From Acheta domesticus (taxonomy: Eukaryota > Arthropoda > Insecta > Orthoptera > Gryllidae): a stretch of DNA of 64,000 nucleotides. The stretch covers positions 135,362,949-135,426,948 of the forward strand of contig JAHLJT010008756.1 of the NCBI GenBank assembly GCA_031308135.1, written 5' to 3'. Of this stretch, positions 10,801 to 25,800 are shown one piece after another. How positions within the stretch are numbered: position 1 is the stretch's first letter; every line of letters begins with the position of its first letter. The notes under the pieces are model-generated. The model ran no database searches, was not told where the DNA came from, and saw only the letters and a program-made list of their open reading frames with translations. The position numbers and the translations under genes were made by a program.

Positions 10801-13800
10801 AAGTCATCCAACCATTGGCACCGTTTATCGTTCCTTTGCTGATACAGGAACCGTTCACCGCAGATCGAGAAAGAACGAGAATTGCGCGAACGCCTGACCA
10901 CGAAGAACAAATAATATTATAGTCTGTCTAAGACGATTCAAGTATCAGCACAAGAAAAGTAACCACGGAATGTGATACATCTCAAAATACAGCTTGGGTA
11001 ATACTTCACGAGCAGCATGTGTACGCATTTATTTAGCACAGTCAATCTATTGTTCGTCTCGTCACTTTTGTTTACAGAAGAGGCAATGGTTGAAAGAGAT
11101 GGAATTACAAATTTCCTCAACCAACACGTATGGGAAGATCGCAATCCTCATGGCATTGTTTAGGCTAGGTATCACCAACAGTTCAAGATTAATGAATGGG
11201 CTGTAATTTTAGGTGTCTGTCTGATGTGCCTGTAGAACGAAAGGACCTGCATTACAGATGTGTCTACAGGGAATTTATTCAGTATCCTCTCTCCCAGACT
11301 TTCTATACGAAGATGTGTTGATAAATCGGAAGTTTACAGAGCTCCTTGCCTTGACAAGAAAAATTTCATTCTCAGCAAGTCGGTTCTCAACAACGTGAAC
11401 AGATGAATTTGTGACACAAGTCAATAATCATTTACAAGGTTACAATCAAACATTTGTTTCACACAAAATTCACATATTATTACTACAATTTAATAGCAAT
11501 ATGAGAACTATATTATTAATTTAATCATGCTCTTTTGAGAGCTACCGCCCTCAAATCCCTGTTATCCCACAATTTAATTACTACTATTATATTAGTACTT
11601 TTATATTACTGTATTATATTGGAGCAGCCGCTACCAAATCGCTGCTATTCCGTTAATCACCAAATTTATTAATAAAGAAAACTACATTATTTTCATGTTT
11701 ATTCGCATCTCATCATTCAATTAATCAATCAGCTGATTATTTTTGTTCGTATTGCTCATGCTAGAAATTAATTTTATAGCCAACGCAATTTTGTAACCAA
11801 CGGATTGATTGATTGATTGCTCGTAATTCTGGGCGTGTCAACTACAGAGGTTATTAGTCCCGTAAGTGTAGGGCGTGCTTTTCCTCGGACGGTGGCAGTG
11901 ATCTATTCCCGCTGGATGGCGAGATCAGGTGCCGACCTACCGTCGACTAGCGGGGTTTTCCTCAACCAGGTATCTCCCACCAGCAGGGCACCGCCCTAGC
12001 CGGGACAAGCTCTAAGCTTCCGACCGGTCTCTCGGCATTTGTGGTAGTGTAGTGCATGTTACTGTGAGTGTGTAAGAGGACAGGATAGGACAAGGAAGAG
12101 GAAGGAAAGATCGCACGCGGTCCGTCGCTCGTTTGTTAGGGTACTGGTCCGGCATTCGCCTGGTGTTGATCGGAGAAACCACGGAAAACTACCAATCAGA
12201 GCAGCCGGCCGCTAGAATTCTCCTCCAGACGGCGACTGAATTCGACCTAGCTGAAAAGCTAGTGTCAAAAATCCTGCCGCCGTCGGAACTCGAACTTAGG
12301 ACCTAGGACCTCCCGGTCAGAGGGACTGCAGTGACATTAGTTGATGCACTGGGCCATCTCTCCCAACGGAATTTTACGTCCAACGCAGTTTGATACCTAG
12401 TGGTCCGCGATTGATCCAAGGTGCTGCGTTCGCCATGGCCTTCAGACCCGCGGCCTCGCTCGCGATCTGCTTCGTGCCTCCACTCTGGCTCCAGCGCTCA
12501 CATTATTTTATAAACCTCCCTCACTGTTAAGAATTTGTTTAAAGAGGGAATGGTATTGTACTGACCTGCACTTCTTCCAGCATATTTACTTAGGCGAAAC
12601 TAAGAACAAATAAAAAGTAAACCTACCTAATCGTTGGGGTGGTAAACGTTAAGGATGCCTCGAAACAATTCGTTCATCATAACATTACGGACTTTTCTTC
12701 ACCACATGTATTCACACAAAGATGAGTCGAAGTTGTTTTCAATTTTTTGCAAACACGTCGGGATACTCAGAAAGACCAACACTGTCACCACTGAAAGGAT
12801 TTCAAAATTACTTATCACAAATCATCAAAAAAAGACTCATCCAAATTCTCCATTACAGTAAATCCAATAATTTTATAGACAAATACAAGAAATGCGAATT
12901 AGAAAAGCAGTACCACGCCCAAATCATGCACAAACGCATGCAGATAACATCAATAATTGCAAATATCTGCATGCACAAATGCAGGCAGATAACATAACTG
13001 CCGTTAGAAACGATTTAATGGGCCATGATCGTATTCGTAAAACAACACCAACGATTAAAGCTATTATCTCATTTATCTATTGACACGGATCATTTTCTGA
13101 ACAGGTACCGTAAGCTTCTGATCAACTTCTGTGGTTTATGCGTGATGGGGCTCTAGAACATTTTAGTCTTCTCTGTCTGGTGTCTACCAGGACTGATGGT
13201 TAGGTAGAGGAGGACTAGTTCCAAGGACTGCCGGTTCTCCCAACCTCGAATTTTAATCTCTGGGGGCATCACAGTTTATCCAGACACATAAACAGTTTAT
13301 CCAGAAGACACCCCGGATGAAGAAACACTGAAGGTGTCGTTGAAGCATGCGAAACCATTCGACATCACCCTGGAGGATTGGAATGGGAGCGACAGGCGAT
13401 AATTCAACGAGTGCTTGAGTCTCTAGAAACAAGAAAAAGACATTTCGAGCACTTGTTATCCGTTTTGTGTGTTAAACGAGTTGTTATGAATATTTGTTGA
13501 GACTGCGAATACAGCTTTAAGTGGTGGGGGATCTTTGAAGATTTTTGGCGAAGATCTGTGATACGTCTTTCGGAGCTTTTGACACAAGGGAAGATGCTGA
13601 AAAACGACAGCATACCTTGGCGTTGAAATCTGCTTTTCACATTATATATTGAAGACTTTTCAGTGTTACCTGGTCTGGGCGAAAGGAAAACGGTTTTCTT
13701 TCTGTTTATATCTCCTTGCTTATGTGAGTAAGAATTTCACGCGCCCAACACGCTGTTTCACGGACGATACAATACCACTGAGCTTCAGAATCGCTATCAA

Positions 13801-16800
13801 CTTTACGTAGCAATTCAACGTTCAGTGCAGTCGATACGCGTGCATTTATTCGTTTTTACACGAACGCATCCGCCACCAGAAAGCTCGGCTGCAGATCTTC
13901 AAACAATGTGATCTCGCCACGTCTTATCCGGAAAGAGCTGGTTTCTCTGAATCTCTCGACAATGTGCAGCGTTATCTACGTTCGCTGGCCGCCGGTGCCT
14001 GGTATGTGGCGCGCACCCACGGCCATCTTGGAAAGCAGTTCCGGTAGTTTATACCAGAAATTAATTTCTTTCTCTCAGTAAGGTATTCGGCAGTTATGAA
14101 GGATATATAACCTATCTCAGGCGTGCGATGTTTAAAATGTATGACCTTTGCGATTTATTTGCCCCAAATAATGGCTGTAATTGATTGTATACGAAGTACG
14201 GCACCAAATTTGAAATAATTTGGCCGCCTATGTGCCAACAATATTCATTAATAAAGTATTAACTAGAAAACAAAGGATTACGGGACACATGCTCATGTTA
14301 ACTTTTTGCCTTATTTTTGTGGAAGGAATCCACGCCTCAGGTTTAGAAAAGTATTTCTGAATCCCTCTGTATAATTCACTTGAATTCTTTTGAGTATAAC
14401 AAGTTGTAGTAAAATTAGTACCAATTAGATAAAAAATTAAAATTTTACACCCTATGATTTATATAAAATTGATATTTTCCCTCTTTCAATAGAACTGAGA
14501 AACGACGACCTGGAAACTTGAGTGAAATGATCCACATGTCGAAAGGCTCGTGTAAGAAAACCAAATTGATTGTACAGTCTATGGATGAATCTCTAGCAAG
14601 GGGCCTATCGTGTGTCATTCTGTCGAAAACGCCTTTGAGTTACAAGACTTTTCGTTTCATGGAAGAGAAACAACCACCGATCGCTGCTGCATCGTCAGTC
14701 TTCCCTTGTCGGCCATTGTTATAAAACTAGTATCTTAACGGTGGTATCGTTAATTACGCTTTGCTTCGTGACTCAATTGTTTCTCCAAGCTCTACCACTA
14801 CTGCTTTTGAGATTCTCAACGGGATATCTAGAGCGACTCATAAATTGTGTAAGAAACAAAAGGTGATTTATTTCCTGCGCCATCTTGTAAATAAGTTAAC
14901 ATGAACAATTGCCGGTGAGTGTTAAGCAACATTCCTTGCACACATTTCGACAGATCAAGTTCTGCCGCGGACATAAATATTTTGTTCACCTGAATGACAA
15001 GCTCTTACATTAAACTATGTATCTTTCACAATGCTCTTATGTAAAGCAGCGATGATTGGCTAATAAGATTGAATATGTGTACCAGGTCTAGACCATGTTG
15101 TATGTGAGCAAGTAACTTGACATATTTATACTACATTATTTATCATTCTCAACATAATATTATCGAATCTGTACATATCCTTGCCGTATTTTTATGCAAA
15201 TATTGCGAGTTAACATTTATATCTTGCTTTTATCCTCGTGTATAAGAACGTTTATGTATTAGATACTGCAATTACTTGCCAATGCCTGTTACTACGTCAG
15301 TTACGAGGCGTGTGTCATGTTGGGAATAACAGGAACGGCCTAATGAATTGTGCTATAAAATTCCACTCTGAGACGATTTAACGTGTCGTAACAGCTCGGG
15401 TATAAAGGGATTATACAACTACAATACATTATTAACTAATGAACTGATTATTAGGGACAAACTTTAGCAAAATAGAAACAAATACATTTTAACATCTGGT
15501 TGCGGATGGTAAGAAAAAAACCTGTTTGCTTGTACTGATGTTCTGAATAAAAGGTGGACACAAGCAATAAATGTTCAATAGCCACTCACATTCAGTACAT
15601 CAGTACAAAGAAAAGAAAGAATTGAAATAATTCATTAAGTTTTATTATTTATATTGAGAATTATTGCGCATAATGTTATCACGTTATATTCTCTAAAAGG
15701 TTAAAAGGAAACATGTACCACGAGCGTTCAGTTGCAAGTGAGGTTTGAATAATAAAAACAGCCCACTTGTTGAGAAATGTGACAGAGACAAACATTCATA
15801 ATGTACTATATGTTATAAAAACCACCAATATTTAAACCCAAATCAACAAATAAAAGATTCGTTTTCAAGTTTGAGTGAGGACATATTCATTTTTTAAATG
15901 CTTAGAGATGGTTCTTGAATATTGCTTGAGAAAATTATTAGACATGTTCATGTTGCATCAAACATTTCATGTAGTACATTAGATAACAGTATCATAGTTC
16001 AATGTTAGAGCCAATTGTAATGCATGCATGGAAAGAAATAAAGCGCTGTGAATCAGCATTAAATGTACTCATTTTTGTTTCGTTTTTTGTTAGCTAAACA
16101 CAAAAACCTCTCCGTATTAGTTGAAAGTTGTAAAACTTTGACGTTCAGAGGGTCACTGTCCACATGTGGGGAAAGCTATAATTTAAGTCATGTAATATAG
16201 AAAGTCTTCAAGTTTCAAAACTGAATTCTTTCTAAAGACAATATCCCAATTGATGCATAGAAAATGAAAGTGATCTATGCACACGAACACTAAATATGAA
16301 CATTTAGAACTTTTTTGTTTCTCTTCAAGGTTAGAGTTTATAGTGAATGATTCATTAACATTTAAGTTATTGTACCTCGTATATTAATAATATATTATGA
16401 CAAGTTCTTTAGATCCTTACATAGTTGAAAAGTTGCATTCCATAAAATATTAATTAAACACTATAAAATATGCTATTGCAGAAATTTCAAGAATAGAGGA
16501 AATTATGATAAAACTAGGTTCTATTTAAAAGTGAATATATTTGACATTATATAAAATATATTAATATATATTTGAAGAATGGATTATGGACATAAGGAGA
16601 GAGTTTGAAATCGCGCAAGCTGTATTTCAACTTCGAATATCAGTTTTCCACCCCTTTGTACTGAATTTATTAAGCTCATGGGCTTCTGCACTTTTCATTC
16701 ATTGTAATTTTGGAAAATTCACTGTTTACACGAAATTCTTTTACGCCAGACGGTTTTTAAATATACTGCCCGACTTCATTCCTGCTTTAAAAGTAAGATA

Positions 16801-19800
16801 AAGGTATGCATAAATGCGCATTTTTAAACTTAAACTGCAGATGTGTTCAGGACATTGCTTTTAGGACATTCCTCCTGCTTCAGCAACTGATTCTCATCAC
16901 TTTACTTTCCTCTTGCAAAACACCGATTAGTTCGAATATTTTCTGACGCTAGAGTTTTCTAGAACTTCTGTCATTGCAAAAATACATAAATATATCAAAG
17001 AATGTTCTTATATCTCATCTTCCCCCAACCACCCTCATTATTTTTGATATGTATTTATTATTGCATGTATTAAAATATATTAAGAAGTTGTCAAAGCATT
17101 TTGAAACAATTTCATTTATCCTGATTTACGTTAGGCGCTTTTCATCCTCTCTTGCAGCTGACAAAAGTGAAAAGAAATTAATGAGTTGTCGCAAAATGCT
17201 TTAACACCTTTCGTATTTTATAAGCAATGTGGATGCATACTTTTTTACATTAAATCACAACCAAGCTTTGTGATAAATTGCATCACATTCGATGAAAAAA
17301 ATACATCATTAAAATGTTAATTTTTTTCAGCTTAGTTTTCCATTCGTTCACATTGTGTTCTTTGAACCCTTGTTTACATAGTACGGAACCGTACTCTTTC
17401 TGCAGTAATTGTGTACCCCCTCTTCGTGTTTATCCGACATAAATAAAAAAATCTTTTATAGACTCTGAATTTAAATAATACGAGAAACAAAAAGTAGTTC
17501 CAGATAAAGATTACTTGCGCGACGATGTGGATGGAGAATCCTGTTCAGACAATGCATTTTTTTTTTTTTAAAGTTAAAATCCGAACTCCAGTACCTTCAG
17601 ATATCATAAAACAACTCCGAGGATAAGCTGCAGATATCGATAGAAAGATAAAAAGTTTGATTGGATGTATTGATGAATGTTCCCAGCTGGTCTGAACGCA
17701 CACCCCCTTAGGGCTATTTTGAAAAATTGTGGCATAATTCACTATTGCTTCTTATGCTTCAATGTTCTTTTTGTAATATAAAGTGAATTAAGGTAACCCT
17801 TCTATAAGAGTACAAAGTCTACGAAACAAAACGACGAAGTATTGATGAAAAGCAAATCATTTTATACAAGGTCGTAATTGTATATTACAGAATGTTTGAG
17901 AATGTATACCGTGTGTCCGGGGGGGGACGTCGAAACTTGAAAAATAAGGTCTTAAGACAATTTTAAGCATGTTTTGTCTAATAAACTACGTGGATATAAC
18001 TTACAATAAAGAATGGAGAAATATCAGCACGGTAATTCATAAAGCTGCAGAAGAAGCAGTAGGAATAAAAAATAAATTTAAAAGAAGATATGGAATGACG
18101 AAATAGCAAATGCAGTGACAGAAGAACACGAAGCATATTTTAAAATGCTACAGAATAGTACAGAAATTAATGTTAACGATTACAAACTGAAAAGGAATAA
18201 GGTTAAAACACTAAGTAGAAAACTTAAAGAAGAATCTTCGGAGATATTAATAAGTAATATAGAAGATGACATTCATGGACGGCAAGAAATGGCTTACAAA
18301 TTAATGAAATTCCTAAACAAGGAGGAAGAGAAACTGTCAATATAAATGTTATCCAAGAACACAAATGGAAAGAACATTATACCAACACTGTGGTACAATC
18401 AAGATGTAAATGTTGACAACACAGCAGGAAATGTCATGGTACAGGAAAATACTAGACGAGTAGATTTAATCAATGCAGACAAACTATAGGGGGCACTGCA
18501 ATCATTTAAGAATAGAAAAGCTGCAAGACTAGATAACATAAATCTAGATCTAATAAAATATGGTGGCTTATTCTTGAAATTCAGGTACCTTCGTTTCATA
18601 AACATGTGCTAGAAGAAAAAATATATACCAGATGATTGGATAAAATTTAAAATAATATCCCTCTTCAAAAAAGAGCAAGGAAAAAAATGTAATAATTATC
18701 GAGGAATAAGTCTTTTTCAACGTAGGATACAAAATATATACTAAAATTCTTAACAACAGATTAAACACTTTAGCAGATGCCTTTCTATCTGAGGATCAGA
18801 GTGGATTCCGAAAAGGCAGATCATGCACTGATAATGTATTTATTTTAAAACAAATTTTAGGGAAAAGAAAAGAATTTAATTACAAGACATGTATAGCTTT
18901 TGTTGACAACGAAAAAGCATTTGACAGAATAAAGAGGAACCAACTATGGACAATATTAGAAAATTAAGGATACCCCAACCATTTAATAGAAATGATTAAA
19001 AGTCTGTATAGGAACACAACAATTACCCATAAACCTAGGACACAAGCTCTCTGAAGAGATTATAGTGAACCAAGGAGTACGCCAAGGCTGCAGCTTATCG
19101 GCAACCCAGTTTAATATATACATAGATAATATGATTAAAAACTGGAAAACAAAAATAAAACCTGGAATTAGATTTGGCCGTGATAAATACATTAATACTC
19201 TACTGTTTGCTGACGACCAAATAATCTTACAGGAAAACGAAGATGACCTTCAGAAATCATTGCACCTCTTAAATGAAACAAGTAAAGAATATAACTTTAA
19301 AATATCGTCAAAGAAAACTAAAGTTATGGCCTGGCATGGGAAATATCCTCTCAGAATTAAAATAGCTCTTGAAGGAAACCCTGTGGAACAAGTTTCAAAC
19401 TTTTTATACATTGGTTGTGAAATATCTTTTAGCGATGACGACGATGTGAAACGAAAGCTTCATAGATTTCAATTTATGTGCGGAACAATAAGACGAACAC
19501 TAAGGAATAGAGTAAAAGAAGAAACTATACTGAAATTTTACAAAACAATGGCGGTACCAGTAATCGTGTATGGGAGTGAGACATGGGTAACAAAGAATAG
19601 CTATGTAAACGCAATACAAAGTTCCGAAATAAGGTTCTTAAGAGCTGTTAAACAAACCACTTTACTATATAAAATCAGGTACCAAGACATCAGAAATCAA
19701 CTTAAGATATTTTCACTTAATGAAAAAATAATAGAAAGTAAAATAAAGTGGAAAGAGCATGTGCTGAGGATGGAAGACAACCGCCATCCAAAGCAGGCTT

Positions 19801-22800
19801 TGCTCCACACAGTGACGAGAAGAAGAGATCCAGGAAGGCCAAGAAAGCGATGGTGTGAACATTGAGGTCGGAACTGGCAATTTGCCTAATCCATGAAGAG
19901 GAAGAAAGTAACTACGTGGATATTCCGAATGGTTGAGGCCGTAATAAACACTCAAAAGTTGTTTTGGAAAAATGATTTCTAGACAAAAATTTGCATTATG
20001 GAACACAGAAACACTCCAGAAACATGTAAATTGTTTATTATTTACAAAAGAAATGAACATATTTGTTCAGAAAGAAAAATTAAGCGAGAAATAAGAAAGC
20101 ACCCAATTTATACTGAAATATACCTTTATCATCGTCTCATCAAGAGTGTGGTTGTAATTATGGCCTGTTCCAAATTTATATTAAGATTTGGGCGCCAGAA
20201 ACAGGTTACATTAATTACTACCAAAGTTTTCCCATCTAATTTAAACAAAATTGTATAAACATCCAGCTAGCTTGGATCGATGGGTCCGGGTACAAATACT
20301 CGCTATCGCCTCGATAGCCGATTACCTGCTCTGCCAACTATACAGTATGGCGTGGAATCTGAAATGTAATAATTATATGCTTCCAACTGATTAAAGATTA
20401 TGATTGACAAATGAAAACTCCTTTCATTTCCAAAGAACAAAATTCAATAATTTATTTAACTTCAAGTTTCAACAATTAATTTTACGGTCATGACCTTTTA
20501 AATACGTATCTCTTTTGTACTGCAGTACTTCTTTACCGTTTTGCTTGTTGACGCTCCGTAGTCGCTTTTCACTTGACCGTTGTTGGTTCCAAGTTTTGCT
20601 TCTTTCTTCCGGTCTTGCGCTGCTGCTGACACGTCCAGTCCACACTGCATAAACTATTTGTCGGTTCTTATCCGATGCTCCCGGTTCCTAATCTTTCCCA
20701 CTGGTTATGTAAAACATTAAAGTTCAACTGCAATATCCGAAAAACTGTACAAGTCCTCCGCGAATTCACTTCTGGCAAATAATTCTCAGAGTCCGAAAAA
20801 ACTATTACTTCTCTCACAAAAAATATACAAGTCCCACTTTCCTAATATAATGTCCGCAAACGATCTTTACATCACGTCATCTACTATCAAAATCAGCGAT
20901 CTTCACTCCACGACACCCAGAATCAGAATGTTCTGTTCAATGTGTTCTTTAACCCTTTATGGTTCGGTAAGGGTCCCTCATTCTATTTTTTCAAAACACA
21001 GCGGCAAAATTAGACTGTCTAATCTTCACTAGCCAACCCGTGCGTCTCTTACGAACCCGAGTAGCCGCGACCCCCGTCAGTCATTCGTTTTTGAACCAAT
21101 CACATCTTATTTTCTTTAGCTATCTAGCCAGCGTCCTGACATATTCAAGGCCTGTGTACAGTTTGTTGACCTTGCCAACCTCTGCGCTGTCGTTGCTAAG
21201 GCCGTATACCGCCATATTGTATACCCATTTATCCACCCTATGTACAGCTAATATCATTAAATAAAATCTATAATATTCTGGTATATCACAATACAATTCG
21301 ACTGCTTTTTTTATTTCTCGCTTAATTTTTCTGTCTGAGCAAATATATTCATTTCTTTTGTAAATAATAAACAATTTACATGTTTCTGGGGTGTTTCTAT
21401 GCTTCTATAATGCATAACTGTGCCTAAAAATTATTTTTTCGAACCAACGTTTGAGTGCTAATAGCGGCTCAACCATTCGGAATATCCACGTAGTTTATTA
21501 GACAAAATACGCTTAGAATTGTCTTAAGAGATTATTTTCGAAGTTTCGACGTTTCCTCCCCGGACACCCTGTATATGCAATTGAAATTTGATTAACTGCA
21601 ACTGGAGTGATGAAGGAGCAACAGTTAAAAGTTGCAACTGCAGCAAACCTTTACATGCATGTACAACATTCTACATTTTTTACTGCTACAGCGAAAAGTT
21701 ACCACGCAGCGAATTCCTCTTGGGATTAGAATTTACGAAGAAGAAAATTGACGGCGGTGATGGAAGTTTTAAGTAGTATCCCAGAAAGTCTAGAAGTTGC
21801 AGACGATGAACTAAAGGGTTATTTCCTGGAAATTGGTATTAAAGTACTAGGAAGAAGTTTAATTATTTGTGGATCGACGAAATGAAACAGCCACAGCCAC
21901 TGAGAATCTTTTATCCCGAAAAATCTCAAGTAGTGAAATCTCCAACTATAGTTCAAACGCGTTCTAATGCGAGTTCAATTACATTAATCTCATTGTCAGA
22001 TATTGTTTTTTAATGTAAGTTTTTGAGATACTGATAGGCTGAAAAATCGGAAAGAAAGCGTAGAAAATAATCCATTTTGCATTGCAATGCAAGTCAAACA
22101 AGGCGCGTAGTATAATATTGCAAGTAAAATGTAGACTTATTTTTGAGAATAGCACACAAACGTTCAAGGTAACTGAACTTGACACGCCAAAAAAAAAAAC
22201 AACTTTCAAGTCTCATGTGCATTGCCATTTTTAAACTCGTATTTTCTATCAATTTTGATCAATTATACATTTGTAAAAAGGTGTTCGTGAGGAAGTTTGT
22301 AAAACATCTCAACTCCTGTACTTTCACATGTTATTGAAAACGGAACCTGGTGTCAAAAATAGGACCCGACATTCGATGTGTCAGCTCGGTCAAACAAAGC
22401 GTGACAAGGGAGACAAATTCCTAGTCAAAGTAGATGTATTGCTCTGTTTACGGCTCATATTCACCTGAAAGATATTGCATGGGTAGTCTCGTATCTGCTA
22501 CATATCTGTACACGCAAAAAGCAAAACCCTAGTGTGGCGTCGTAAATGTGTTGACATGATATATTGCGTGTTGATATGAATGAATGCGCCCGGTTTTAGG
22601 CTTTCGATGTGCTTTATATTCTGTTTGACTGGGAGAGAAATGTATGTAGTGGAAATGTGAGAGTTAACGAGGGTTACTGGTGCCTGTGAAGTACAAAATA
22701 ATACCTTCTGTTGCTGAATTTTGGGGTCACGTTTTTACTTCCTTCAGGAACAATGCAAGATGATTTTAGATTTCTATTATGGTTGAACTCCAAAATATAA

Positions 22801-25800
22801 AGTGTTCTGTAATTAAATTTTAAACCAATAAAGTTACTCCCTCATACTATACAATTCCGAAATTAAAATTCTTAAAACTTTATTAGGTGGTAAATTGCAA
22901 CGTATTCAATCTCTTTCATGAATCAACGCAAACGCATATCAATGGATTACAACACACTTATTGTATGTGCAGAATCCTGGGTCGGAGGAAACCAACCTTG
23001 GAAGATGGTACAAGTGAAGTTATTTACTGAGAGACAATTTCTGCTGTTTGGAAAAAAAGCATGATCCCTCTTATAAGTATAATCTTTGTTCCCTAGGTAG
23101 ATATGAACAAAGTATTTCCAAAAATGGTATTAATTGAACAATGGCCATGGATGCGCATACAATGTTGGTACATTAAGTCACCGATATTTAAAATCTAATA
23201 AATAAAAATTCAAAGAGTTCAGTGCACTTTTATTATGGTGCATTTAAAAGAAAAGGAACCTTAAATAAACGTAACTGTTTTCTACTAATTACTATAGAAA
23301 GTGATCACTAGCTCACTTATATGTATTATGATAAAATGCAGCTTACCACTGAGTTGAAGTCGCAATAATCTCTTAAGTTAGCTCTAAGAGAAATACTTCG
23401 AAATTAAGAGTTTTCTTGTTCTACAAAATTATGATCAAGAGACTGTTTATATATAACAGAGTGCCTCGAATAAATGGCACAAATTTATTGTGTATGTAGA
23501 TGCACTGTGCATGATGGGCTGCATGTACGTGCACAAACTTCTTGTGCATTGTGATGGCGCAATTGTGTTCACTTTTAGCAAGAAAATAAATGTTATCAAA
23601 TATCATACAACAATGTAACATGTAATTTTGCCCCTGACTTCCAGGCAACCCATTATGCACTGGCGGCAATATGAAGTATAGACGACTGCATCGTTTTTTG
23701 TTTGTTTTTTCTTTGCCAAGCACCAGTGCGCGATGGATTGCCTACCAATCAGGGGCAAATGGCACTGTTGTAAGTTCTTAATACAATATAATTTTCCGCA
23801 CCCGTTGGTTGGCAAAAAAAGACCAACTTCGCCCCCTATCTGTTCTAGAGGACAGTAACATTTATTTTTAAGGTTAAGCTGTCTACATGAGAATGATGAA
23901 AAATAGTGAAATTTCGTGTTTTTCAATTTTCATTTCGTCGTGTACTCTGATTTATCCTTTTTTCAAAGCGTCAAACCGTTTCTTGTTACGTTTCGTAGGT
24001 TTTGAGAAAATATTTCTTTTCGAAACGAGTGTCAATTGTCAAGCCCTGAGTGAATGAATTATAGATGCATTTTCCCGAATCGGAAGTTTTCAGCACATTT
24101 ATGCATGCCAAACATCATAAATCAGAAAGTATTAAAGAAAATAATATAATTTTTGCAGCATGTAACCCACGATTTGCTCTAGTGAATCAACAAGAATATT
24201 ACTAATCTGTCACTAAAAATTTACGTTTTATGAACTTAAATGGCCTGAATATATTTATAAACAATTATTTTTCTCAAATAATCAAATCTTGACTCTTTAG
24301 TTTTCACAGTACCTTTACCATTCTAGTTCATTCACTAGATTTTTTCTCAGGTAGACACCTACCTTGCCTCTGTATTTTGTTAAAGAACGTAATCACTTTG
24401 GGATATTGACCGAATATTGTTTATTTCATTGAAATATGTTTTTATGTGTTGCTCCCGGGCTGCTCCAAGTAAGGGCTACTCATATCTCTTACTTGGAACA
24501 GCCCAGAAAGCAATTGACCAGCTGCTGCTTGTGAGTGTGTGTGAGTGTGTGTGTGGCCGTGCGTGTGGGCGTGTGTGTGTGTGGGCGAATGTGTGGGCGA
24601 ATGTGTGTGCGTGTGTGTGCGCACGTGTGTGGGCGTGTGTGTGGGCGTGTGTGTGGGCGTGTGTGTGAGCGTGGCAAGTCGCGCCGCTAACGCATGTCGT
24701 TCTTCTCTTGTTGCAGTCGCTGGAGAGCACGCGGCGCATGAAGGCGCTATGCGAGGAGGTGAGTGGCCCAGCCGCCATCGCCGCCCCACACACTCTTCAA
24801 CACAACGCGATAGAATATTCAACGAGATGCGATTGAGCAGATGGAACTTCATGTTCATGGAGCTTTCTGTTTCGTCATCTAGTCATTTCGTGAAACGGCC
24901 TTCTCTGACAGTTGGAGTGCTTCTTCCAGCATCTCTCTCTCTCTCGTAGCTGCTTAGGAGACTTCGTGATTGGTTCTTCTCCATCCCTTACTGAATAATG
25001 AATAGAAGAAACGAAAGGAGTGTTATTTCAATGAAAACATATACTGCCCACACCGTCGCTGTCAGTTTTGAAGGTCTTGTCTTGTTATTGTGTCCTTTTT
25101 TTAATCTTCAACGTAAAAATCTACTTAAAATAACTCGTAATAAAAGAAAAGTCATCTTTCTTACACAATGAATATTATTTTGGTTTTCAGAAACTTTTAA
25201 TACAAAATCAAGTAATGGTATTAAAATAGAATTAATACTTTATTCTAATTGTTCATAGTTTGATTCCATTATTAAAAAGTTCTAACAATTTCGGGGCAAT
25301 TCCACTTTATTACGAGTAAAATTATGCACATTAAATGAAATAAAATGTCTTCATACATTTTTAAATACTACTCCCATAAAGGCATTAGAAAACTATTGTT
25401 CACTAAATTTATTAGTATGTTACAAGCTTTTAAAATGTAATTGTATGGTTTAGCGTTTTTTTGAAATATTTCCAATTACAATTGTGAAATAGAGAATGTG
25501 GATGTGAAAATTCACGCTGAGTAGTACATGAAAGTTGGATTTGCCTTGTGATGAATATTTTGCCTTCTTCGCGAACTTACTTAGCTACTTGATTTTATGG
25601 TTAAAATAGTGAACATCATCTTTGTCAACTTCAATTTATTTTGAGAACCGGCCTGAGACGACTTTATCGTCATCAATATACAGAGTGAGTCACGTAACTT
25701 TAGCACCTCCTTCAATTTCTGAATAGTTGAAAGTATTGCAATGTAGTTTTCACGGAAGTGCATGAGATGAGGGGCTAATTCATGTATGTGCTGTTTTTCT

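Larger units (their letters stand above)
17907..21573. mobile_element. Palindromic long-TIR element, family B, long copy 2 (interrupted by a LINE)
   Basis: The left arm is 17907-17997 plus 19924-20100, with CCGTGTGTCC at its tip. The right arm is about 21299-21573, ending GGACACCCTGTA. Without the LINE and one target duplication the element would be about 1.7 kb. Arms of about 270 bp flank a unique core of about 1.2 kb (20101-21298) that lacks a transposase frame. Copies 1 and 3 are nearly coreless, so this copy may be closer to an ancestral form, or it may have captured foreign DNA. Confidence 0.78.

Noticed and set aside
19065..19865. A host gene, because it is the longest gap-free open frame
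   Set aside because: It is the RT and C-terminal part of a LINE with target duplications; upstream parts carry stops.
24442..24949. Overlapping open frames rich in Cys/Val or His/Thr on both strands
   Set aside because: They are translations of the GT microsatellite; only the 42-nt exon inside is supported.
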